Of a stretch of 5,051 nucleotides of DNA, positions 1 to 5,051 are shown piece by piece (position 1 is the first letter of the stretch; every line of letters begins with the position of its first letter). A program made the position numbers and the translations under genes. The DNA is from Porticoccaceae bacterium (lineage in GTDB: Bacteria > Pseudomonadota > Gammaproteobacteria > Pseudomonadales > Porticoccaceae), in contig JAPKCN010000144.1 of NCBI GenBank assembly GCA_028822945.1, forward strand, positions 1 to 5,051, in the 5' to 3' direction. Below the pieces are notes generated by a model that was not told the DNA's origin, did no database searches, and worked only from the letters and a program-made list of their open reading frames with translations.

Positions 1-882
1 CTCGTCGAGATCCTCTGGTGGGGTCAGCAGTAATAACTCATAAGATTTTTGATTAAGAGTCAGATAACTGCCCAAAACGGTGTACTCGCCGTCCTCCATT
101 AACAGCATTGCCTTGTAGGCCAACTGATTCCTTTTATTGACTGTCATCAATTGCGACGAACGCAAAAAACATTCCTTTACGCCGTCTAGTTTGGCCACAT
201 TTGAGCGAATAATACTCTTGATATCAGTGAGATTCCCGCCGCCTAGATATTTGACCCGCATTGGATCGCTGCGATCCTCGACCACGATTAACCGACAGGC
301 GACTTGAGCGTCGCCCAAAGCGCAAAAAATGGTCACACTGGGCTCAGTCTGTTTGACGTCGGCCTCGGTCTCGCCAAGCGACCAGATCATATTTTCGGAG
401 TCGGGAATTAGCAAAAAAAAGCGATCTAAAATGCACATCAGATTGCCATTCAATCGCGACGGCTCAACCGGTTGATCAGTCAGTGAAAAAACTTTTAGAT
501 CGCCGCTTTGGAACCTATAGACATCGTCAAAACAGTTAAAGTTATTTAAATAGACATTCTCATCAATCACCTTATTGCGTAAAAATAAATAACAAGAGAG
601 AAACGGAAAACACAATAACATGGCCAAAATCGCGCGAAATAGCCACTTTAAATGCACAGATGCTGGATAAAAAATCTCGGCTATTAGATACCAACCGCTA
701 AACATTGCGTTGAGATAATCATAAAGATAGGTCCATATTTCCGCCGGCAAAAAATCCAGCACATAGCCGGCCAGATCGAAGGCAGTAAAGCTAATCGCAA
801 CCCCGACAAAAAGCATCAACGTAACTTCGGCCCGGCCACTGCCTACCTTGCCAAAAAAATTTTTAAAATTGTAAATAAGCAC
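1..882 (-). CDS. Membrane-anchored protein of unknown function, C-terminus cut by the window edge
   Basis: An uninterrupted reading frame of 294 codons runs from a GTG at 882 to the left edge with no stop, so the gene is partial at its 3' end. I do not recognise the family. The N-terminal 100 residues are hydrophobic and aromatic-rich. Likely transmembrane segments lie at about residues 21-46 and 81-101 (core LFRAILAMLLCFPFLSCYLF), with a third, weaker amphipathic stretch at about 58-75. From about residue 104 the protein is soluble in character, with mixed charge and no motif I can name. This suggests an inner-membrane anchor followed by a globular domain. The start is uncertain: GTG at 882 has no good Shine-Dalgarno, while a TTG at 888 lies 6 nt after GGGG. 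An in-frame stop at 910-912 limits any extension. A TATAAT box at 964-969 is a likely promoter element. The coding strand has many T-runs. Confidence 0.8.
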   Translation of the reverse strand, partial: MLIYNFKNFFGKVGSGRAEVTLMLFVGVAISFTAFDLAGYVLDFLPAEIWTYLYDYLNAMFSGWYLIAEIFYPASVHLKWLFRAILAMLLCFPFLSCYLFLRNKVIDENVYLNNFNCFDDVYRFQSGDLKVFSLTDQPVEPSRLNGNLMCILDRFFLLIPDSENMIWSLGETEADVKQTEPSVTIFCALGDAQVACRLIVVEDRSDPMRVKYLGGGNLTDIKSIIRSNVAKLDGVKECFLRSSQLMTVNKRNQLAYKAMLLMEDGEYTVLGSYLTLNQKSYELLLLTPPEDLDE

Positions 883-963
883 TCTCAAAAAAGACCCCAA
901 AAACCTTATCTAGGCAGTTTTTTATAGTCAGTAATACTAACAAATTAGTACGCCATACGGGTT

Positions 964-969
964 ATTATA
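964..969 (-). promoter_or_regulatory. Candidate -10 box for the leftward membrane-protein gene
   Basis: Read on the minus strand this is TATAAT, a perfect sigma-70 -10 hexamer. It lies about 80 bp before the proposed start at 882, giving a leader of about 75 nt. The hexamer 17 bp upstream reads GTTTTT, a poor -35, so the promoter may be weak or activator-dependent. The assignment rests on one hexamer and its position. Confidence 0.4.
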
Positions 970-995
970 GTGGTTCCGCGGATTAAAAAAACCAC
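970..995. repeat. Inverted repeat next to the -10 box, possible operator
   Basis: Six-base arms GTGGTT (970-975) and AACCAC (990-995) form a perfect inverted repeat around a 14-nt centre. The centre begins with the palindrome CCGCGG at 976-981. The repeat abuts the minus-strand TATAAT and covers the -35/spacer region, where a regulator would compete with or recruit RNA polymerase. The arms are short, so chance is a real alternative. The T-run that would follow a terminator stem is absent on either side. Confidence 0.3.
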
Positions 996-1209
996 CTCAG
1001 TCGCTCCTAACTATTTCTAACTGCTCTTTGGCCCGAGGATTTACTTGGCATAGCTTAGCACTTCACCAAATTGCTACTGGCTGACCTGTCTAAGCTTTAA
1101 CGGCTAAACCCTGGGCAACTACTGTCGATTAAGTATTTAACAGGGCGGGTACGATACAACGACCCAACAACGCCAATAAACGCATTGCCCGTGCCAAAAA
1201 ATGACCAAC

Positions 1210-1214
1210 AAAGG
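1210..1214 (+). promoter_or_regulatory. Ribosome binding site that sets the lipoprotein start
   Basis: AAAGG ends 9 nt before the ATG at 1224. It lies inside the longer open frame that begins at TTG 1185, and it favours the inner ATG, the start that also gives a compact lipoprotein signal peptide. Confidence 0.6.
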
Positions 1215-1223
1215 TTTGTTGTT

Positions 1224-1667
1224 ATGCTGCGAATTACCACCGTCATAGCTCTGATCATTCTAACCGCCTGTGGAGGCGGAGCCGGATCTTCTTCCGCGCC
1301 AGAAATCCCCTCTGGACTAGACAGCCAAAAACTTTATCTCTTTCATCGCCTCGGCGGTATCGATGGTATTCAAAAGCTCAAAAAGAAACCCGTGGCGAAG
1401 GCCGATCCAGCGCGTTTAGATGTTTATTGGAAGTGTGGGTTAAAAGCGGTTGGAAAAAAGCTATCGGGCAGCACATTAGATAGCCTAACCGCGGAATATA
1501 CAGCACGCGAAGATTTAGTCGCCGGTGAGATTAATCGACCCACATACAAACAACGTATTTCGGCTGTCACAAGTTTGAAAGCGGCGATGACCAATCGAGA
1601 TAAGACCTATCTCAATGCTATAGACGGCGGCATGGCTCGCTGCAAGCGTGCGTTCGAAGAGGCTTAA
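1224..1667 (+). CDS. Small putative lipoprotein of unknown function
   Basis: The product is 147 residues. It opens with a short lipoprotein signal peptide: Arg at position 3, a hydrophobic stretch through about residue 13, then the lipobox LTAC with the lipidated cysteine at residue 16. Position +2 after the cysteine is glycine, not aspartate, which by the Lol rule favours sorting to the outer membrane. A Gly/Ser-rich linker (about 17-24) follows. The rest is lysine-rich and probably helical, with no domain I recognise. Two further cysteines, Cys71 (WKCG) and Cys140 (ARCK), could form a periplasmic disulfide. The frame is open upstream to a TTG at 1185, but that would add 13 polar residues before the signal, and AAAGG sits correctly for the ATG at 1224. 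The gene stands alone, convergent with the methyltransferase gene. The lipoprotein call is firm; the function is unknown. Confidence 0.82.
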   Translation: MLRITTVIALIILTACGGGAGSSSAPEIPSGLDSQKLYLFHRLGGIDGIQKLKKKPVAKADPARLDVYWKCGLKAVGKKLSGSTLDSLTAEYTAREDLVAGEINRPTYKQRISAVTSLKAAMTNRDKTYLNAIDGGMARCKRAFEEA

Positions 1668-1714
1668 CGACAAGATCTAAGCTCTGTCCTTCGCTCGCTC
1701 GGGGCTGAGTGTCG
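1668..1714. terminator. Possible stem-loop between convergent genes
   Basis: Directly after the lipoprotein stop, CGACA (1668-1672) can pair with TGTCG (1710-1714). Inside, CTAAGCT (1677-1683) can pair with GGCTGAG (1703-1709) with one mismatch and one G-U pair, leaving a 4-nt bulge on the left arm. No T-run follows on either strand, so it does not meet the usual intrinsic terminator pattern. It is listed because a convergent gap is where a shared terminator is expected. Confidence 0.25.
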
Positions 1715-1743
1715 GAAAACTACAAAGCGCGCCGCACGCGGGG

Positions 1744-2373
1744 TCATTGGTGTTCGCCGACCGCTGCGATGCCCCAAAAATTGTAGCCGGCAAAGCGTGG
1801 CGTACTAGGCAAGTACATCTGCTCAAGATTTTCTAATACAAACCCAGCGTCGTCTAGCAATCTCGGGATATCTCGATTTAGGTGACAGCCACCGGCAAAC
1901 ATTCCCCAAAACGGATCTATACGCGCTTGCCAGCGCGCGACTGAGGCGTCCGGCGCTAGCCCATGTTCGCAAAAGACCAGTCGCCCGCTAGGCTTGAGAA
2001 CGCGAGACATTTCGCGACAGGCGCTCAGGGCGTCAGGGATCGTGCACAGGGTATACGTGACCACCACGGTATCAACAGAGTTGCTAGGTAGATCTATCGC
2101 CTGAGCGTCCCCAATCAAAAAATCTACAGCGACACTGTGGGACGCGGCGACACATTGCGCCAGTGCATTTAGTTCTAGCGAGGGATCCAAACCGATTACC
2201 CTGTCTACCCGAGATGCGTCATAAAAGGGGATATTTAATCCCGACCCAATGCCCACTTCGAGCACCGTACCACTGGCGTTTGGTAGCACTTTCTGGCGCT
2301 GTCGAGTCACCGGTTTCGAGCTACATAGGCAGTTCAGCAATGGAGGTAATATATACTTTTCGTAGAGCGTCAA
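1744..2373 (-). CDS. Class I SAM-dependent methyltransferase (Methyltransf_11, METTL7-like group)
   Basis: The 209-residue product is a full-length Rossmann-fold methyltransferase that should move a methyl group from S-adenosylmethionine to an unknown acceptor. Motif I is VLEVGIGSGLN at 38-48, the SAM-binding glycine loop. The acidic ribose-binding position is Asp63 in GLDPS, and GDA at 88-90 fits the adenine-contact region. TYTLCTIPD (106-114) and the strand with CEHG (135-138) follow. The N-terminal pattern with QRQKVLP and the later GGCHLNRD (161-168) resemble bacterial relatives of human METTL7 (TMT1) proteins. Those human enzymes methylate thiols, but substrates of the bacterial ones are uncertain, and some are annotated as phospholipid methyltransferases. 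There is no clear membrane segment. The start is TTG, 6 nt after AGGAG. The gene lies 25 bp after the DUF2237 gene in the same direction, so the two should share a transcript. Confidence 0.92.
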   Translation of the reverse strand: MTLYEKYILPPLLNCLCSSKPVTRQRQKVLPNASGTVLEVGIGSGLNIPFYDASRVDRVIGLDPSLELNALAQCVAASHSVAVDFLIGDAQAIDLPSNSVDTVVVTYTLCTIPDALSACREMSRVLKPSGRLVFCEHGLAPDASVARWQARIDPFWGMFAGGCHLNRDIPRLLDDAGFVLENLEQMYLPSTPRFAGYNFWGIAAVGEHQ

Positions 2374-2379
2374 AATGAT

Positions 2380-2384
2380 CTCCT
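2380..2384 (-). promoter_or_regulatory. Strong ribosome binding site for a TTG start
   Basis: On the minus strand AGGAG ends 6 nt before the TTG at 2373. No in-frame ATG lies near it, and the protein from this TTG begins with the expected N-terminal helix of the family, so the site decides the start. It sits inside the 25-bp spacer after the DUF2237 stop, which supports translation from a shared mRNA. Confidence 0.75.
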
Positions 2385-2398
2385 AAGGGTTAAAGGCG

Positions 2399-2767
2399 CT
2401 AATTGAGATCGGCGGCATGCTCCCTGAGTAGTTCAATTGGGACAATCTCGAGAGCCCTATTGTTGGTGCGTTTAAGATAAACTCGCGGCGCGACACCCGC
2501 CTGCTGTGCCTCTAGCCAGCGCGTGGCGCACAGACACCAGGCTTGACCATCGACGAGGCCAGCAAACTGATACTCTGGGCGCGGCGTGGAAAGATCGTTG
2601 CCACGACTCTTTGAAAACTGCAAAAAATCCTGTGAAACCTTCGCACAAATGGTGTGCGAACCACGATCATAGTCATCAGTCCGACAGAAACCGTCGCGGA
2701 AATAACCGGTAACGGGATGACTACAACACTTCTCAATAGGCTCTCCAAAAACATTCGTCTGCTGCAT
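2399..2767 (-). CDS. DUF2237 family protein
   Basis: This 122-residue protein matches the compact DUF2237 (COG3651) family from end to end, and its length is usual for the group. Family signatures visible in order are NVFGEPIEKCC at 5-15, TGYFRDGFC at 20-28, GSHTICA at 36-42, FSKSRGNDLSTPRPEY at 51-66 and WCLCATRWLEA at 77-87. A moderately conserved tail around ALEIVPIELL follows. Six cysteines (14, 15, 28, 41, 78, 80) lie in or next to these blocks, suggesting metal binding or redox chemistry, but no biochemical role is established that I know of. No signal peptide is present, so it is probably cytoplasmic. The ATG at 2767 is preceded by GGAG (2775-2778) with a 7-nt gap. It lies 77 bp after the fad gene and 25 bp before the methyltransferase gene, all in one direction. 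Confidence 0.93.
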   Translation of the reverse strand: MQQTNVFGEPIEKCCSHPVTGYFRDGFCRTDDYDRGSHTICAKVSQDFLQFSKSRGNDLSTPRPEYQFAGLVDGQAWCLCATRWLEAQQAGVAPRVYLKRTNNRALEIVPIELLREHAADLN

Positions 2768-2844
2768 TCGCGGTCTCCAAATTTTAAAAATAGCTATCCG
2801 ATAACAGTGAAAAGATCATCCCAATCTCCATTGCAGAGGCTATG
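2768..2844 (-). other. Spacer between the fad gene and the DUF2237 gene
   Basis: This 77-bp gap shows neither a stem-loop with a T-run nor a convincing promoter. A TTTTCA hexamer is followed 17 nt later by AT-rich sequence that does not resemble TATAAT. Read-through from the fad gene into the two downstream genes is therefore possible, but the gap is long enough for a weak internal promoter. Confidence 0.4.
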
Positions 2845-4992
2845 TTAGGCGAACAACTCACCACTAAGTGCACGCTGTCTAACTATCTCGGGACAATCGA
2901 AGCGATTACCATAGGCGGCCGAAAGCTCATCGCAACGTTGAATAAAAGCCGAAAAACCATAGGTGTTTACGAATTGTATGAAACCTCCGCTGTGAGCCGG
3001 TGCGCCTATCCCCATGATTGATCCAATATTGCCATCGGCAACACTCCGCAAGACCCCCGTTTGATAACACTTTAAAGTCTCGATAACCTGCCGAAACATT
3101 AATCGATCCTGGATATCAACATCCTCCACTTCGACGCTCTCGTCATAATAAAGGTCAAAAAGGCCCGGCCATATATTTTTACTACCGTCTGAGTGGTACT
3201 CATAGTAACCACCACCGTGATATCGACCACCGCGGGCATTGTCGGTAATCATGTCCTTTACCACACGCCTTTGCGTTTCGCCACTTCCCCACTTATCGAC
3301 TACCCCCATCGCCGCCCAAGTTTCGGAGACCTTGCGGCTTAGCTCCAGGCTAGTCTCGTCTTGCACTTGAAGCGGCCCGACCGCCATACCAATAGCCTTG
3401 GCAAGATTTTCAATTTTTAACGGGTGAACACCCTCGATCAGTAATTTAGCGCCCTCGTCGAGATAGGTGCTAAACGTGCGCGAGGTAAAGAACCCCAACG
3501 AGTCGTTCACCACTATTGGCGTCTTACCAATTTGCTGTGCAAAATCAAAGGCTTTAGCAAGTGTTGCGTCACTGGTACTTTCCCCAGCAATAATTTCCAG
3601 TAACGGCATCTTGTCAACCGGTGAAAAAAAGTGGATGCCGATGAAATTCTCCGGTTTAGTGCTGGCCTTGGCCAATTGTGTTATCGGCAGCGTCGAGGTA
3701 TTTGAACCCCAAGAGCCATCGCCAGACAGATACTGCTCAGTGCTTTGAGTGATGCTATTTTTTAACTCAATATTTTCAAAAACTGCCTCGATAATCAAAT
3801 CACACCCGGCCAGATCGGCATCCTTTGTGGTTGGCGTAATTAAATTGAGCACAGCATCGGACTTGATGACGTCGAGTTGGCCGCGGTCAATCTGTTTAGT
3901 CAATAGGGCTTGACTGTACGCTTTACCTTTGTCAGCGGCATCCTGGGTCATATCTTTGAGCACCACTCGAATTCCTGCCATGGCAGCTACGTAGGCGATC
4001 CCTTGGCCCATCATGCCAGCACCCAGAACACCTAATTTACGTGTCGGATTCTTCTCGAAACCTAAGGGTCTACTAGCCCCCGCGTTAATCTGATTGAGTT
4101 GAAAAAAGAACGTAGTAATCATATTTTTAGCCACCGTACCTGTGACAATTTTAACAAACTCGCGGCTCTCTATCCGCAGCGCTGTGTCTATATCTAGCAT
4201 GCTCGCCTGAAAAGCAATATCCATAGCCGCCGTGGTATTCGGCATCAGACCACGGGTTTTTTTGTTTAGCATGGTCGGCGCGACTACCGCATATTGGATG
4301 TTTTTTGGCGCGTTAATGGCCCCGCCTGGCACTCTGTGGCCTTTGCGATCCCAGGGTTGCACTGCGGCATCCGCGTCTGATTGTGAATCTATTAGCCACT
4401 GCTTGGCCGCCGGAAGCAGGTGTTCAACGCTAGCCACCAATTGATCTATCATACCTACTGCTAGAGCTTTTTCTGGCACCATCTGTTTGCTGCCCAAAAT
4501 AATATCCAATGCGCCCTGCGTACCTACAAGGTTGGTTAACCGCACTACCCCGCCGCCGCCGGGAAAGAGACCTAGAGAGACCTCGGGTAAGCCAATTTTA
4601 ACCGAGCGATGGTTCACTGCGATGCGTCGGTTACAGGCAAGACAGAGTTCGTAGCCACCCCCTAACGCAGCCCCATTAATCGCCGCCACTACAGGCACCG
4701 GTAGCCTTTCCAGACGCCGCATATCGTCTTTCATGTGCAGCGTATCGCGGTAAATTTGTTCGCTATGTTCCGGTGTGGCATGCACTAAGTCATTGAGATC
4801 CGCACCGGCAAAAAATACCCGCTTAGCGGATGCCAAAATAACGCCCGTCAAATCCTGCTCACGTTCAAGACGATTAACTGCATCGTTCATGGCAATCTTA
4901 TATTCAGCATTGATTGCATTCACCGGACCGGTCATATCCATGGTGATAGTCACGATCCCCTGCTCATCTTTGTGGTAGTTAAACACACTCAT
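2845..4992 (-). CDS. fadJ: Fatty-acid oxidation complex alpha subunit (enoyl-CoA hydratase / 3-hydroxyacyl-CoA dehydrogenase)
   Basis: The 715-residue product is a full-length bifunctional beta-oxidation enzyme. It hydrates trans-2-enoyl-CoA and then oxidises L-3-hydroxyacyl-CoA with NAD, working in the cytoplasm with a separate thiolase. The crotonase domain spans about 1-190, with FFAGADL (60-66) at the oxyanion hole and both catalytic glutamates, Glu115 in GGGYE and Glu137 in GLPEV. A helical linker with PWDRKGHRVPGG (213-224) leads to the dehydrogenase. That domain has GAGMMG (324-329) for NAD and the His454-Glu466 pair in IHFFSPV...LLEII. C-terminal helical domains cover about 500-715, ending in the DGNIGSIMGIG segment. 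The linker resembles actinobacterial-type FadB more than E. coli FadB, so the symbol could equally be fadB. The start at 4992 has AAAGGG 7 nt upstream; the ATG at 5040 has none. An in-frame TAG at 5047-5049 closes the frame. Any partner thiolase would lie outside the window. Confidence 0.95.
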   Translation of the reverse strand: MSVFNYHKDEQGIVTITMDMTGPVNAINAEYKIAMNDAVNRLEREQDLTGVILASAKRVFFAGADLNDLVHATPEHSEQIYRDTLHMKDDMRRLERLPVPVVAAINGAALGGGYELCLACNRRIAVNHRSVKIGLPEVSLGLFPGGGGVVRLTNLVGTQGALDIILGSKQMVPEKALAVGMIDQLVASVEHLLPAAKQWLIDSQSDADAAVQPWDRKGHRVPGGAINAPKNIQYAVVAPTMLNKKTRGLMPNTTAAMDIAFQASMLDIDTALRIESREFVKIVTGTVAKNMITTFFFQLNQINAGASRPLGFEKNPTRKLGVLGAGMMGQGIAYVAAMAGIRVVLKDMTQDAADKGKAYSQALLTKQIDRGQLDVIKSDAVLNLITPTTKDADLAGCDLIIEAVFENIELKNSITQSTEQYLSGDGSWGSNTSTLPITQLAKASTKPENFIGIHFFSPVDKMPLLEIIAGESTSDATLAKAFDFAQQIGKTPIVVNDSLGFFTSRTFSTYLDEGAKLLIEGVHPLKIENLAKAIGMAVGPLQVQDETSLELSRKVSETWAAMGVVDKWGSGETQRRVVKDMITDNARGGRYHGGGYYEYHSDGSKNIWPGLFDLYYDESVEVEDVDIQDRLMFRQVIETLKCYQTGVLRSVADGNIGSIMGIGAPAHSGGFIQFVNTYGFSAFIQRCDELSAAYGNRFDCPEIVRQRALSGELFA

Positions 4993-4999
4993 TAAGTCG

Positions 5000-5005
5000 C
5001 CCTTT
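5000..5005 (-). promoter_or_regulatory. Ribosome binding site that sets the fad start
   Basis: On the minus strand AAAGGG ends 7 nt before the ATG at 4992. The alternative ATG at 5040 has only GTTAGTGGCGC before it, with no Shine-Dalgarno match, and would add 16 residues not expected before the crotonase domain. No promoter is recognisable in the remaining bases up to 5051. Confidence 0.7.
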
Positions 5006-5051
5006 GAATTGTCCAAAATCGCCGCGGTTTTTCGCTGCATGCGCCACTAAC

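Larger units (their letters stand above)
883..1223. other. Divergent intergenic region
   Basis: This gap of about 340 bp separates the leftward membrane-protein gene from the rightward lipoprotein gene. I see no coding frame of useful length and no tRNA-like fold. On the minus strand it holds a consensus -10 box and an inverted repeat, listed separately. On the plus strand, inverted arms AGCTTAG (1052-1058) and CTAAGCT (1090-1096) flank a 31-nt loop; this is weak and may be chance. No strong promoter is visible for the lipoprotein. The best pieces are TGGGCA (1112-1117) with TATTTA (1134-1139), and TACGAT at 1150-1155; all are poor matches to a sigma-70 site. Confidence 0.6.

Noticed and set aside
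1185..1223. Longer N-terminus for the lipoprotein from TTG 1185 or GTG 1191
   Set aside because: It would place 13 polar residues before the signal peptide, and the AAAGG site is spaced for the ATG at 1224.
883..1223. A tRNA or small RNA gene in the divergent gap
   Set aside because: No cloverleaf arms, no CCA-type acceptor end and no strong terminator could be found by eye.
1720..1743. GC-rich CGCG...CGCG stem in the convergent gap as a terminator
   Set aside because: Only about four base pairs and no T-run on either strand.
2163..2378. A 71-codon plus-strand frame opposite the methyltransferase gene
   Set aside because: It is antisense to the SAM-binding region and its sequence is low in recognisable structure; it is explained as a shadow of the real gene.
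2512..2754. An 80-codon minus-strand frame overlapping the DUF2237 gene
   Set aside because: It lies wholly inside the DUF2237 gene in another frame, while the DUF2237 frame carries every family motif.
3467..3748. A 93-codon plus-strand frame opposite the fad gene
   Set aside because: It is antisense to the dehydrogenase domain with well-conserved motifs on the other strand; its translation looks like no protein family and it has no supporting start site.
4993..5040. Sixteen extra N-terminal residues for the fad product
   Set aside because: No ribosome binding site before ATG 5040, while a good one precedes ATG 4992.

Overview
The window reads as ordinary chromosomal DNA of a Gram-negative bacterium with moderate G+C. 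A lipoprotein with a lipobox, a fused beta-oxidation enzyme and good Shine-Dalgarno sites point to a proteobacterium, plausibly a marine-type gammaproteobacterium. That placement is inference from protein flavour only. I see no rRNA, tRNA, CRISPR array, insertion sequence or phage gene.

Layout. Positions 1-882 (minus) hold most of a membrane-anchored protein of unknown function whose C-terminus lies beyond the left edge. Positions 883-1223 are a divergent intergenic region with a consensus -10 box and an inverted repeat facing the membrane-protein gene. Positions 1224-1667 (plus) encode a small lipoprotein of unknown function. After a short convergent spacer (1668-1743), three minus-strand genes follow. 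In transcription order they are a FadB/FadJ-type fatty-acid oxidation alpha subunit (4992-2845), a DUF2237 protein (2767-2399) and a class I SAM-dependent methyltransferase of the METTL7-like group (2373-1744).

How they work together. The large enzyme carries enoyl-CoA hydratase and NAD-dependent 3-hydroxyacyl-CoA dehydrogenase domains, with the catalytic residues of both visible. It should do the two middle steps of beta-oxidation with a separate thiolase that is not in this window. The DUF2237 and methyltransferase genes are 25 bp apart and almost certainly co-transcribed. The 77 bp gap behind the fad gene shows no clear terminator or promoter, so a three-gene transcript is possible but unproven. 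The two left-hand genes have no evident link to fatty-acid metabolism.

Start codons matter here. The fad gene most likely starts at 4992, not at the first ATG at 5040. The methyltransferase starts at a TTG behind a strong ribosome binding site. The lipoprotein starts at the ATG at 1224, which puts a clean signal peptide at its N-terminus. I found no convincing new biological system. The best leads are the two unknown envelope proteins, the homopolymer-rich membrane-protein gene with its putative operator, and the fad-DUF2237-methyltransferase cluster.
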